Numbered from the stretch's first letter, positions 15,001-30,000 are shown. The stretch is 64,000 nt of DNA from Pisaster brevispinus (GCA_023634235.1 JAMKCF010000002.1:2381001-2445000); one strand, 5' to 3'. The notes: a model not told the origin generated them from the sequence alone. Made by a program: numbers and translations.

Positions 15001-18000
15001 ATTAAATTCAGTTATTTGGGGTCTTAAAAAAAAAAGGATTGAAATGAATTTTCCTATTGGTTCGTAAAAAAAAAGAATTACGCTGCATGTTAAAAAAGTA
15101 ATATAAAGTGTGATTTGGTAAAGCTGTTTCACCTGCTTTACTCACTTACTTTTCGTCTTCAATTTTGTTAAGGGTGGCTTTAAAAGGGTCTTAAAAAGTC
15201 GTAAATTTGACCTTTTTATAGTGATGCCCTGATTACATAAAAATTCATCCCTGGTGCTAAGTGTAGTGATGATTTGGTTTGCAGCTTGCGGTTGTTCCAA
15301 GGGAGGCTCGGCTCGTGACGATTGCGAGCAGATGATGGGGACGTGTATGTGCAAGGGCAAAGCCATGGGTATCAAGTGCAACATGTGCCCCAAGGGAATG
15401 ACCATGGGAGCTACCGGCTGTGAGAAAGGTAGGTACATTACATCGTAGGTCTTTATCTTCCTCCTTCCTTTTGAGTGCAGCTTTCATGATTGAAAGATAA
15501 ATTCACTGCCAGACACACCGGGATGAACCCCTTCTCTTCACGATGAGTCTGACTTGGGTCTTTTACATGCATTGATAATTTTTTCAACAACACTTGGGAC
15601 CTACAGCTTTACGTCCCATCTGAGGGACGAAGCAGTAGTGGTTGAGTTTCTTGCTTAAGGACACAAGTGTCAAGACTGGGTCTCGGACCCACACTCAGCT
15701 GATCATAAACACCAGAGCTTTAGTCAGGTGCTCTTAACCGCTCGGCCACGACACGCCATAAGGCAGCCATCACTGGGCAGCCATCACTGGGCAGCCATAG
15801 ACCAATCCAGGCACCAATTTCATAGAGCTGCTTAAGGACAAAAATTTAGCTAAAAAACAAACAAACAAGTGTGCTTACCAGAAGTAGGTTACCAGCCAAA
15901 ATACCATATTATATGTACCATTTGTGACTGGTTTCCCTTGTTTTCTGCTTAGACAGCTCGATGAAATTGGGCATAGGGCTAAATTTGAAAACAAAGTAAT
16001 TGTAGAGTCATTGGTATTGGTAACTTGTCCAACCAGGCCTTGAACTTTGCTCTTGAAGGGGCACGGCTATTTTCCTCTGGTAAGGGGCACTCTATGAGGA
16101 AAATGTAAATTTGTATTGGAACTTTGCAAAGGGCACCACAGCAAAAGCACAGGGCACCACGGCAATTGCTGTGGGTGCCGTGGGGTTATTTCGAGGCCTG
16201 TCCGACTTTCAGATTAGGCATCTTGCCATGTTCTCGTAAACGAGCATTTCTGTATCCAATCTAGTTGTGACACAAGTGGAGGACACTTCTAATCTCTGCG
16301 AGCAACTCAACTGCCGTTTCCACGCCACCTGTACCTTCATGGACGGCCTAGCTACCTGTGTCTGTCCTTCAGAATGCCCGGCACTGTTCGAGCCGGTGTG
16401 TGGCACGGACGGACAGACGTACGGCAATGAGTGCCAGATGAAAGTCTTCGCCTGCCGGCTGCAAAGAGATCTTCGACTATACGCCAGGGGTGTCTGTGAG
16501 AGTAAGTCCAAGTCTTAGATAGTTAGATAAAAGGTTTATTCACAATAGTCATCACAGCATAAAAACTGAATTGCAACTATAATACATCATTAAAAGACAA
16601 AACTACAACTACAACAAACTACAAGTCTTGTTGTACTTTTGTTGCTGTGAGTGTGGCACAGATCAGCCACAAACCAAGGAACACCTTTTAAGATGCCCCA
16701 TACTGCATGAACCACTGTCCAGATTAAGTTCGCCTTTATGAGAATTCTTGGCTTCACAACCAGAATTAAGAAATAAATAAATAAATAAAATTACTTTTTT
16801 TTTTTACCAAAATGAGATGACAGGGTTCTTCTTAGGTTTTGTTACCAAACTTTGGGGGGAATTCGGGACCCAAATTTTGCAAGTTTAGCCAAAGCGACTG
16901 AATTGAAAAAAAATAGTAACCTCTGAATGTTGTTTACTTGATGTTTATGTTTGGTTTTAATAGCTCTGCTGTGCAACAAAAGAAAGCCAGAGTAGCAAGA
17001 AAAAACCCAAGTAGCATGAAAAATTAACAACGCTTAAGATAAACTGCACGGGGCCAGCATTGACTTGTGTAAAATGCACTGGATTTTGGATGGTGACCTG
17101 GCCCTTCTGTGTCAAACTGTTTGATGTTCAAATTTTTTTGAGCAGCAGCTCTCTGGAAAATTGGTGACACGGTTTGGATTAAGGAAAACTTAGAAACAAA
17201 ATAATTCGCTCATGTAAAAAATGTTGCTGTGCCAAATAGCTTTATGAGGTTGTAAACATCACTATTTACAAAGATTGTTTTTTTCTATTTGGGGGTTATT
17301 TTAGCTGTTGTCATGACGCCCAGGACTGTGTCTTTGGAATGTCTGGAGTCCGAGTTTGGTTGCTGCGACGATGAGGAAACCCCCAAGACCAACCCAGAAG
17401 GGGAAGGCTGCCCTCTATTGCCGGGCATGACAAGTGAGTAAATGTCTGCTTTAAGTTCAAAGTATTCTTACCCAAGTTTGATCGCGGTGTTGAAAGTAGT
17501 TTCCAGCGTGCTGCAGGCATGTTATTATTCCTACTTTAGTCTGGTTTCCGATTTTCTTGCCCTCGGAAAAATCAGCAATTTTTTATTTATTTATTTTGTT
17601 ATATAAATATTTTATGCAAGTCGCCAGACATACAAGGCCTGAAGGCCACTTCAAGGTGTAGGCTACAATCAAATATTTTTTCCAGGGGTCGTTGCCACCT
17701 ACTCCTGGGGCTGAAACAGGGTTACCCCCTTTACAGTCCATACGGATGGAGGCTTTGGTATCATCCATCAGAAGCCTGGCTGGTAGAGCAGAAAGCACTA
17801 CCTCCCCAACTTTACGAAGCAATCATGGTTAAGTGTCTTGCATAAGGACACAAGTGTCACGACCGGGACTTGAACCCACACTCTGCTGATCAAACACCAG
17901 AGCTTGAATCCGGTGCTCTTAACCGCTATAGGCCATGACACGCCACTTGTTACTTCTTTCTAGCCTAATTCACTCCACTGCAGGAGGAAAGCCTCTTCAT

Positions 18001-21000
18001 CAATTCTCCATTTCACTCTATCCTGAGCTGTCTGTTGCCAAGCAATGCCCCTATGTTCTTACTTCATCTCTCCATCTTCTGTTTTGTCTTCTGGGAGCCC
18101 AATTGATTGTTTTGTATGCCTACCTGTTGTCACACCTCCTTGCTAGGTGACCTGCCCATCTCTACATCTTTGGTCATAGTAATATCCTGCAGTCTTGATT
18201 TCTTTCTTAAGTCCTCATTTGTCACCCTAAATTTGTTACTAAATAGACTGAAAAGTCTACGAATCCTACACCACACGAATGTCAGCCATTGTACTCAGTA
18301 AAAATTTGCCAAACATCATTCATGGTGCTAATAGTACTTCTATCATTTGTTTCACAGCTGCTAAAATTGTCCCAACAATGTCCACAACGAGATCATCGTC
18401 TCCAAGGTCCAGTCCGACCATGGCATCTTCTCCAGTCACTGAAATGCCTCCCGATGCGACGACCATTCAGTCTCCGCCTTCAGACGACCCAGCCATAACC
18501 CGGCCACAAATTGCAAGTCAGACGGCGCCTAGGACCGCTGTGATGAGCGACAGCACGTCCAACGCCGTCGACAGCAATGAGTCTATTAAGACGAACGAAG
18601 CATCCACGAAGTACAATTTCCCGTTGTCACGGACAAGCACCAATCCCTCGCAGACGACTGTGCGGGTCGTGGATGAAACGAGCGTACCGACTTCCAGTAC
18701 CAGCATGACTCCCGGTACTACAATGACTTCCCGTACCAGCCCGACTTCCGGTACGAGTATGACTTCCCAAACAATGGCTTCCCGTTCAAACTCTCAGACC
18801 ATGCCAGCCATGACTACCCCACCCAGTGAAAGTCTTCCCTTAACATCTCTCCCCCCTACGCCCACGATGACAACCTCAACCACGACCATCCAGCTTGAAA
18901 CGAAAGCGTCCGCAATGCCTCCAACGGACACCTTGACAACATTTTTCCGCTCCAGTTCTATGGATCCGACAACCGTCACGCCTTTGACAACAACACAAGT
19001 TGTGCCTGAGTTGACCACAAAACTACCAGTACAAAGTAAGTTGCACTGAATTAGGCCAGCCGTTTGCCAATTAAAAAGAAGTAGGGTCCAAATAGTGTCC
19101 AAACCTATAGTTTTGTATTTCCGGTGATGCACAGAGTTTGTAAAACCTCCAACTTAATGGTAACATTTGAGAGGTGCCGGGTCTAGAATAAGGGTAACCC
19201 AGACCTATAAGCAATTTTTCAAGAATGTTCACTTTCGTCCAATCTCTTCCCTGATTTATAGACCGTGTAACCTTAGGGCCATGTCACACGAGGCAATTTT
19301 CAGGCAGCCAGTTCCAGGCAATCTCCATGAAGAAAAGTCATTCACATTTCAATGTTCATATATTTTTCTTGGGGGTCGTAAGACATTGTTTGAAAAATGA
19401 CTCTTGTGCTACCAAAGTGGTCCTGTAGCGTGCACTGCAGTTGGTTGCCTCCAAGTTGCCTGTAAAAGTTGCCTCGTGTGACAAGGCCCTTAGTTTACAG
19501 AAAGAGTGACCTTGTACATTCCAGGGCATCTCGGGCAGGCAAGAAAATACCTTGGTCATATGGGAATTTTTTTTACGAATTTGTGTCATAATTTTTTATG
19601 TAAATTCAAGAGTTATCAAAGTTACAGCTGAACAAGTTTTGAAAAAAAAATAGGCTGTGCAATCTCCATAAAATATAAAGATTAAATATTGGGTTTTTTT
19701 CTACGTGTATGTAACTGTTTTGCATTTTTTCCACCAGCGACTGAGCCCGCCCCGGTGCCTGTTTGCGATAGAATACCGTGTCTTCACGGAGGAACTTGTC
19801 TTGAGAAAGAAACTTCATCCCAGGGTTACGTGTGCATCTGCCCCATCGGATGGGGCGGCCCCGTCTGCGAAGAAGGTATGACCAAAAATGATATCATGAT
19901 TGAGAGTAAAGAAAGCATAAAGTTGTATTTTTCACTTGGTGCTCTTGTCTTTCTTTGTAGTTAGCTGGTTTTTGGGGTCTTTCATGTATATTAAACGATC
20001 GTTAGTAATAATAATAATTTATCTAATTTATATCGAGCTCTCTCCAGGATGATTAAATTGTCAGTATTTTGTTGTTTGTGGCTTTTGTTTTTGCTGTACA
20101 TTGTGTCGGTTTGTATCTGTCAATGGGCATTTTAATACAAGCCTCCTTTTGGCTTCTGAAAATGCCCCTATATTCGATTGCTCCTCATCCATTTCATTGT
20201 TATTAATACTTTTGTGCGGTCAGTTCGTGATTGTCTTTGATTTAAATAATTGTTCAAAATGTTGCTTTCTTTTTCACCAGTGTAGATTAATGTTGAATTG
20301 AATTGAATTATTAAAAAGGACACGTGCCTTGTAAAATCATGTTAAATACAATGGGTTAAGCGACGTAAACATTCTTACTGTTTTCAGCGGTGACCTTCAT
20401 GACTCCGTCTCTGTCTGAGCTCTCCTACCTCGCCTTCCCCAAGATGCGAGCCTTCTTCAGTGTCGACATCACCCTGGAGTTCCAGACGGAGGAGGCCGAG
20501 GGCCTGCTCCTCTTCAACGGCCAAGACAGCGTCGAGAGCGGGGACTACATCTCGCTCGCGATCGTCAACGGTTCCGTGGAGCTAAGGTACAATGTCGCAC
20601 CCGAGTGAGTATTGAAATTCTGTTGTTGTTGTGATTTTGCCAAGTGGTGATGAAGCATGACGCGCTTCCTCCCCCCTACTCCTGCAACTTGACAGCTAAC
20701 CTAAAACGCCTACTTAAACAACCCCAGGTAACCCCAAGGTAAACTGTTTCAGTCAACCATTTTAGTTTGCTATTAACCATGTTGCTAACATTGTTCAGAA
20801 CTATTAAGTCAGCCTATTGCTCTTATTCGACTCCATATACCATGCCTGATGAGTTCCCATACTTTAGCACGCTTTTTTTGTTCTTGTACATAAGTATCCA
20901 CCTCCGCCCCCTCCAAAACAAACAAACAAACAGACAAACAAACAAACACCCCAACACCCCAACAAACAAACAAACAACCCAGAGGTCGCAGGTTCAAATC

Positions 21001-24000
21001 CCGCTCTGGTCAATTTGTCTTGCTTCAACCCGAAATTATTTGAAAATCTACCCAGTCAGTTTGCCTTGTGGGCTCATTACTTCTCATGTTGTCTGAGAAG
21101 ATCAAATCCTGTTGATCTGAGCATTAGGGCTTAATGGTTCTGAAACTGCACTAACAACAAAAAGCACAAATTTGCATGGCTTGTCTCTACGCACCACATA
21201 GTACCATCTTGTCTTGTGCCCCTGCTTGCCCTTCCATAGCAAAACAGCCCAACTCAATTTTTTTTTTGCTTTTTACATCAGATCATTTCCGGGTAAATTG
21301 AGGGTGCTTTTTCCATTTCAAAGTTTTAAAGGCATACTCTGTATGGTTTCTGAATATAACATGTCCTATCTCAGCCTCTTTTTACACTTTCGTCGGATTT
21401 TAATGGCAAAACAGCTTATCTCTGTACTTGCTTTTCTCAAAATAGCAAATTTTTGAGTTAGGCTGTTTTTCCATGGAAGGGCCACATAGACCTCTATCTA
21501 CAGAGTGATACATTAATGTATGCACATGTCAGAATTACAATAGACCTTATGCGTTGACGTCATCCCGCCGCCATCTTGGAGGTAAACGCGTACATTTGTA
21601 CGTGCAGCTCACAGGACGAGCCAATGAGCAACCTCGTTGTTGTTCAACGTGAGGGCCCTACTCAAATGATGTCATATGCATAAGGTCTTTACTAACCTGT
21701 TTATATTGAAGTCAAGTTTGAGAAATCATTTCTGCACAAATCTGCTCTGCTCTGCTGAGATTAGCGTAATATTCTTTGATCATCTGTTTCCGTTCACTTT
21801 GTTGGAGTTCCACACGATTACACTTGTGACTTGTGCGCAAACATCCCATGTTACTTAGAAATAAAGATTGGTCCACCGGCTTACATTGTACCATTGTAAG
21901 AGAAAAACAGGTCTTGGTCACATCTTTGATTGTTCGTGCTTTTGTTGAAAGTACATGTATACCATTTTTCAGTCAATAGATAGTTCCCAGTAGACGCCAT
22001 CTTTATGGGCAAATTGCATTTTGGCTGGCAGGCACATCAAGCGCTCAAAGTTGTGCACTAACCAATTGTCCGATGAGATTTGTGCAATGTGGGCGTGCTG
22101 CGCCGTTCTCGTGCCAAGCGCATGACTGTGTGTTCCAAAATGCCCGTAAAGATGGCTGATTTGTGTCAGATTGTTAGAGTCGCCCCACATACTGTTGTCA
22201 TACTTTGATCATAGCTTCAAAACTTGTATTATGATTTGTATGCATTGCTATTTGGTGCATATCCTCACATTTTCTTGCATTAAAGCATACCAACAAGACT
22301 TCCAAAGCAAACTGCTCCATCATCCAGCCATATCGTTTAGCTTCTGATTTTTTTTTCAAAACCCTAATTGTGATTTCACTCTTTCTTCCATGAGGTTTGA
22401 CCTGGGCTCCAGTGACGCTGTGGTCATCCGGAGCACGGTTACCATCCAACCACTTCACTGGTACACGGTGCGCGTGAGCCGTGATAAGCGCGATGGCAGC
22501 ATCAGCGTGGATGGAGAGACACCGGTTAAGGGATCCAGCAATGCCGGGTCTTCTGGGCTGACCCTTACGAACGACCTCTTCATCGGCGATGTTCCCCAAG
22601 ACAAAGAAGCGTAAGTGTTCTTCCTATAGACAGTTTTACCTCAACTACCTAATCTCAGTTTCTAAGATTCCTCTGCTGATTCTAGCAGAGAATCCATGCG
22701 AGTGCTTGTTTGACTTGTCTTGTGTTGTTAGAATTTTTCTTCTCTGTAAATAAGTTATTTGATTTCTGGTCTGGAGTTTCATCTTTGAGAGGGCAAGGCC
22801 ATTTTCATTTTGCAAAGGGCACTTCCATTGGAGATTCTTAAAGCCTGTGGGAACTTTTGAAGGGGCACCAAGGCCAAGACTCTGGGCAACAGAGGCCATG
22901 GCCTCCATGGCCTCCATGCAATGCCAGGCCTGAAATTGATGTTGAAGAGGCATTTCCTTCACAAGCTTTGGAATTTTGTGTGCATGATCCGTTTCATGTA
23001 CATTGTGCTCCTTATATCTGTTTTAAATTTTTGGGGAATGTGAAAAATTACCATTCCTGAATGAATGGATGAATGTGTTTCTGTCTGTCAACTGTAGGAT
23101 TTACAGAGTAGCTGGCGCCACAAAGGGTTTCGTAGGGTGTATCGGCTACCTGGAAGTCAACGGCAAAACCCTGGACGTCTACCATCCCGCGGGAGCCATC
23201 CTGTACGGGGCCAACGTCGGCGAGTGCGGAAACGACCCCTGCCTTGTACAACCATGCCTGAACAACGCTACGTGTACACCCACCACTGCTGAGCAGTTCA
23301 GCTGTGAATGTGTGGAAGGATTTGTTGGTATGTATTTCTCGAAATATTTCACAAAGAGACAATTTAACAAAGCTTCAGAGAAAAAAAATAAAAATTTCAA
23401 AGCAGTTTTTGTTTGTGTATTTATTTGGACACTCTCCCTTAATCCTTTGCTCCTCTTTTTCCTATAAATGGATATGTTTGTGTTTGTTCTTGTTTATGCC
23501 TCTGACGAAGGTCCAGTTTGGATCGAAAGCAAAGGCCATCTCCCCTACTAGTTTTATATAAGTATATTTTATTTATGTATATTTATATGCCATTGACTTC
23601 CAGTTATAACTTTACAAACAATGGGGTTGCTAAGATGTATATTTATTATGACTGACTGACTTAAACTGAAGTTAATATCCTGATTTGGTATCCTGGAGTG
23701 ATTTGACGCAGCAGGGCACCATTTAATGGCTCTGCTTACCGGTTTACCACAGAACATTAGGCTTCAGGTTACCATTGTCCGATTACAGAGTAAGCACCGA
23801 ATTTCTACACTAGCTTTGAGTTTAAAAGAATGCTTAGTAACTTGAAGTACGGATATGCAGCAGAGCTGCCAACTCTTCCTGATTCTTCAGAAAGTTCTCT
23901 GAAAATAACCTAATCATTCCTTGTTCTGATTAACAAATTTAAAAAAGACTTCCTGATTATGGAAACTCTCTATTATGTTAAATGCAATTCTAAAAGTCTC

Positions 24001-27000
24001 CCTGATTGCACGATGGAAATGTTTGGAGCTCTGCTGTCGCAGAAGCAAAAATCCTGGTAACCTGTGAAGGCGAGCTGAGTACACTGTTCAGGGATGTGAT
24101 TTCTTTGTTTTTTCCGGAAATCCGTTTTGTTTTGGGGTTTTTTTTTTAACCCCAAAAATATATTTTTTTAAATAAAATAAAAATTAGAAATTAAATAAAT
24201 AAATAAAAATAAATAAAATAATGATTATAATTTTTTATTTATTTATTTTTTAAGACCATAAAAACATGAAGATAAAACCAAATAGAATGCCCCAGAGATA
24301 TAGGGCTTTTAAAACAAGAGGTAAATGCATGTAAGTAGGCTTCGAGCTCGCAAGTTTTTCACCCTCGCAAGCTTTCACGCTTTGCGCTCACAGTTCAGGC
24401 TTTTTTTTTTCAACAGCCTGTCACATTCCTGACTGTTTGAAAAGTCAATAACAAACCAGTGGCTTTTCCTAGAGCCAACACTCCTTCTAAAAGAGAAGTT
24501 CAGTATGTGATGAAAATTACCTGACCGTGAAACTGGTTTGCTTTTGAATTTGACTTCTTTAGGTCCTCTCTGTGGCGATGTATTTGTTGACCCATGTGAG
24601 GGTAACATGTGTCACACTGGAGCGACGTGTACACCACTGCCGGAGGGAGGGTACCGGTGTGATTGTCCAACAGGATGGAAGGGTGACATGTGCGATAGAG
24701 GTAAGATAATTATTTCAATGACAGCTTGTATGATGAAATATGGTATCAGGGGTCGATTTCACAAAGAGATAAGACTAGTCTTATCTGAAGTTAGGACCAG
24801 TAACTGGTCTTAACTTAGGACTAGTCCTATCTCCTAGCATTGCCTAGGACTAGTCCTAAGTTAGGAAGGGTTTTGTGAAATTGACCCCAGTGGAAGTCCA
24901 GCCTCCCCCTGAAAAATAAATCTCAGGCCCCTTGACAAAATGATTGTCTTAGAATGTGATTGATAAAAAAAAGAAAGATATTTCCTTGTGGTTTATTACT
25001 TGATATTTATAGTAAAAAGTCGCATCCCCTTAAGGTGATCCCGTGGCTGCCGCTTCCCAGGTTGTATCGTAAACTTGGGTGTGATCCCTGGCTGTAGGGC
25101 ATTTACAGGTTGAATGGCTTCTGACTGGCACCCCAAACAAAGATATTGACAAAATAGGGAGACCGCCAACATAGGGGTAGATAGTTTAGTTGGTAGAGCG
25201 CTGGCGCATTAATCCGGAGGTAGCAGGTTCAAGTTCCTCTCTAGTCAAATTTTTTTTCTTTCAACCCCTAATTTTGTATTATCCATAGAAATAGTTCCGG
25301 AACCAGCGATCCCCTTCGTTCCCGGCTTCAACGGAAACTCGTTCATTGAGTTGCCTGGACTGAAAGCTCCGACCAGCATAACGATTGAGGTGGAGTTCCT
25401 TGCCACCAAACCCAACGGGATGATCTTCTACAACGGGCAGAGCACCAACGGCAATGGGGATTTCATCTCGCTCAACTTGGTGGACGGATATTTGGAGTTC
25501 CGCTATAATTTGGGCTCGGGGACTGCTGAAATCAGGTAGGCAGATGACATCTTGGGGAAAACTAAAAGAAACATTATAAGGAAAACTATAGTAGTAAACT
25601 TGCAGGTACAACCATGTATAACAATCTTTAGGGAGGAGTGTTGGTTCTTCGAAGAACCGATGTGGTCTCTTTTCAGAACCAACATTTCCCCCCAAAAGAG
25701 TTTTATACATCATTGCACCCGCAAGTTTACAACTAAAGTTTTTCTTTCGATCCGTGCAAAAGCTTTAACCATTAAATAATTATAAATTGTTTAGACTCCA
25801 TTTTTGGTACAAACAATCTTTTCACCACTTCTTTTCCTTCATCATGTTATGACTAACTTGTTCAGTCTACTCCATGCAAGATTCAGCATAATTTTATAAA
25901 ATCCGTTCATTGTGTTCAAATATTCGTTGTAGAATAGGTGCTTCAACGGACTGTCACTGGTTGTCCCACATTACTGTACCTTTGGTCACACCACATGTTT
26001 TTCTGCTCATTCACATCATTATATTGTAGCTGTCCCCAAACCCAATACTCTGTGGTACTCATCAAGCTTCTTCCCATGTACTGCCTTATTTTGGACTTAA
26101 CTATCTATACCCTGCTTCCCTACTTCTTATAACCTGTCCTTATTCTGGCGTGTCGTGGCCAAGCGGATGAGAACACCGGACTCAAGCTCTGGTGTTTCTG
26201 CTCAGCAGAGTGTGGGTTCGAGTCCCGGTCTTGACAATTGGGACCTTTAGCAAGGCACTTAACCATGATCGCTGCATCTTTTGGATGGGACGTAAAGCCG
26301 TAGGTCCTGTGTGTTGTGTAATACGCGTAAAAGAGCCCAGTGCACTTATCGAAAAGAGAAGTGGTTCGCCCCGTTGTTCACGGTCTGATCGGCAGCATAT
26401 TGCGCCACAGCACCTTGTAAACCATTACATAGTGCTATAAAGGAATAGGTCTCATACTTCAAAACGTAGCTCCGCATACCTTGCAGGAAAAAAATTCTGC
26501 CCGCTTTGATATGCCCTAGGGGTGTGATAAAGCACTATATAAAATACCAGTACTGTCATTATTATTACTTAAATGCAATATTAAATAGTCATCTTTCTAC
26601 TTTTTAAATTTTCTTTTCTCTTAATCCCCCTCCCCATTCTATTCAGCCCTGAACTTGAGTAACCTGTTTTAAGTGCTTGATTTTGAAATGTTTAGAGTGC
26701 AGAATGTTTTCTCTGTCTACATTTAGCAAGATCATTCTTAATCATTACAGTCACCATTTATGTGTTTCATATTACTAACATTTCTTCTTCTTTTTTGTCT
26801 AACAAAATTGTACCATTTCATCGCACCTTCTCATCCTCTCTGCTAGTCCTAACTATATACTGGACAGCGAGCTACATGTGTTAAGGTATTTGTGTGTGCA
26901 GTCAAAAGCGTTTTGTTTGAAATTCCATTTGTTGTGTCGGTTGACTGCATGACTCTGTATACATGACGTTATTAGTTATCAAACGGGCACTCGTGGAATG

Positions 27001-30000
27001 CGGAAAAATATAGCACTTTTGCGTCCGACAAGGCCAAAGGCCAAGTTGGATATTGAATGCAAATATGATATATTGTTCCCTATTCCAGGAGCGCGGGTGT
27101 GATAACAAATTTATCTTCAAGCAAACTTGACGCACAGCTTAATGCACTACGCGGTGTTGGAACAGCTGTACATTTTGCGAACAACTTAAAATAGCGCAAT
27201 ACGCGGAGCTAGAGCAGCGCAATACACAGGATGCGATATGGGGCATCCAATAAAGCTTTATATCACACTTCTTGTCGCTGTGGGTCGACCAATCAGAATC
27301 GAGGATTCAAGCTTGCTTGGAGATAAATGCAGGTAATATTATCTGCGTTTGCTGCTTAGCAAACCGTGACTGTGCTAAGCAAGTCAGTGCGCTTGGCAAC
27401 TCTGCAAAATTCAATCCAGAAGGAACAAGATTTGAAACATTCTTCAAGAAAACCAAACCAATTGTTGGTGGCGCAAGCCAGCAAAATTCTTTTATTGGGT
27501 TTTGAAGTTTTTATGTGGCATTGTTAACCATTAGTGTTATTTTCTGCTGCCCACCCAAATAAATGAAAACAAAACAATTGTTGTGTTCAGTTATCCATCC
27601 CTTACATTTCGAGAAAATTGATCCAATTATCGGCGGCGCAAGCCAACAAATCCTTTGCTTGAAGTTTTTATGTTGCGTTGTTAGCCATTAGTGTTCTTTT
27701 GCGTTGTTTACCCAAATGTAAAGAAAACCATCGTTGTTTTATTCATCCCTTACATTTGACCTTACGTCCATCTTTCCCAGCAGTTTTGTTTTTTTACTTG
27801 AAAGCCTAATGTTACAGCAGAGTCTGGAGTGGAAGTGAGGCTCTAATTCTGTGAATCTGTGGGCGTTGCTTTAACTTAAATAAAGTAGAAGAGCCGATAT
27901 TTTTAATAGGATCTTTTTAGGTAGTTATGTTAGAAAAATGTCCGGATATCTCCTCCCTCCTCCACAACAAAACAAAATGAAAAAATGACTGTAGTTTGGA
28001 AACACTATTTGATATTTTGTTGTTGTAAAATTCCAGAAAGAGAGAAAACAATATTTTTTTATTTTTTATAATTCATTTCTGTTCAAGGATTTTATTAAGG
28101 CAAAGTGCTATGACAGGGTTTTTGTGGATCCTTAAATTGTATTATTAAGTCATAAATTGAACTATCCAAATTTAAGGCCTTGTCAATCATTTAATTCAGT
28201 TATTTGAGGTCTTTAAAAAAAAATGTGTTAAGCGTGAAATGAATTTTCCTCTCAGCTCGTAAAGAACTTAATTTCGCTGCATGTAAAAAAGTAACATAAA
28301 GTGTGACAGGGTATAGCTGTTTCCCCTGCTTTATTCACTTACTTTTGGTGTTAAATGTTGCTAAGGGTGGCTTTAAAAGAGTCTTAAAAGAGTCCTTTTT
28401 GTGGTGTGCAGATACCCTGTATAAGATGGCAGACACACTCTTAAGGATTTTTGGTATTGCTTGTTTTTTTCTTTACAGGAGCCCAGAGAAAGTGAGTCTG
28501 AATGAGTGGCATATTGTCGAAGCTACCAGAATGAAGATTGATGGGATGCTGTATATCGATGGCATCATGGTTGCCATGGGAGAATCATTGGTAAGCCAAC
28601 ATTCCAGTCTTCTTCGTGACTGTTCTGTATTTTGTACAATGCTTTAGTTTTGCTTAATCCAGTTTTCATGTTGAAGTAGTGGACATTCAGTGTTTACTAT
28701 TACCTGGTTTAATGCTTCGATGTTTTTTCAATGCCAAAGAGAAGTTTTTGTATAAATGGAACCAAAATGGTTCCAATTCATCAAATCAAAAAAATTAAAA
28801 ATCCACTTCCCAGATCCCAATGATGAGCCAAATAAAAAAACCAACAATTATTTTTGCATAAACTTTTGCAACGGAAGATTTTTTGAGACGATAGTGGGCA
28901 TCCCGTTCGCTGGTCCTTTTCCATTATTCTCAAAGCAATTTTGTAAAAATTATTGAAATTTTAAAACATTGATCATTCTGTATTGGACCCTTGGAGCAAT
29001 TTAGAGTGCACACACGGGTATTACCCCTGCACAGTTACATGCGCAGTTACATACTCACTCGAACCACTCATTTGGAGGTCTAGCCAACCATCGGTACGAT
29101 ATTCCACACTTTCATTGCCTTCCGCCTTTTCGCTATAGTGTCACTGGTTCCCTTCTGTGCTTTACACGGGTTAGCATAAAACAAGGCTACCTGGACCAGG
29201 AAAGAAACCGTGGTCCTGAGGCTGGTTCCAAAATGGTCGACCACAGTAGTCAACCAATGGTCAACTAGTCTAGGTTCTAGTCAAAATAGTTGACCGTTAA
29301 TAGTTAACCATGGTGCGCACTCGAACTTGCTCTTAGTTGGTTAGTGTTGACTTTATTTTGTTAAACTGAGTTGATTCTAGTATTTTGTTGTGCTCTCGTT
29401 GACTTGACAGGGATCAGCGAAACAGCTTAACCTCAAGAAAAGTCTCTTCATTGGTGGAACCGATAACTATTCCCACCTCTCCAGGAAGGCTGGCATCACA
29501 GACGGCTTTGTTGGAGGTATCAAAATGGTAAGGAGTGCAGATCTGAATTTGAAGTATCTTAGCTACAGAGGAGAACCTCTGATGGATTGAAAAATTTTCT
29601 TCATTTATCGTAGTAGTCGGACCCTATTTGGTGTTATTCTTGTGTTCCGTTTCTAAAGTTATTACTAAATGCTAAATTCCTGCTCTTTTACAGGTGTCGA
29701 CACTCCCTCATTCTGCAGAAAGTTCACTGAAAAATAAACCAATCTTTCCATGGTCTGATGAACAAACTTAAAAATCTCTGTGATTGAGGACAATTTTTCC
29801 CCATTTATGTTGAATGTAATTCTAAATATCTCCCTGATTGTTGTACAAAATCTCCCTGATTGCAAGATGCAAACAATGGCAGCTCTGCTCTTGTGGCAGA
29901 GTCTTCACAATGTTGGTTTTCAAATTCATATGTTGGCCATGATAATATATAATGTTACATTTGATATTTGTAATAGCCGTAGATTTCATGTTTATTTACA

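Larger units (their letters stand above)
25536..28478 (+). other. Intron with repeats, no gene seen
   Basis: Contains a family B SINE (26146-26560), a duplicated ~164-bp unit (27440-27770) and a dispersed repeat (28115-28410). No ORF with recognisable homology on either strand. Confidence 0.6.

Noticed and set aside
18107..18301. ORF upstream of the Ser/Thr exon
   Set aside because: Composition is ordinary intron; the clear acceptor TTTCACAG at 18357 starts the real exon.
22198..22599. 133-codon minus-strand ORF
   Set aside because: It lies opposite the agrin LamG1 exon, which has clear LamG conservation on the plus strand.
26146..26230. Possible functional tRNA-Leu (CAA) gene
   Set aside because: The tRNA-like block continues into a SINE body found in at least six other places in the window, and the acceptor stem is imperfect.
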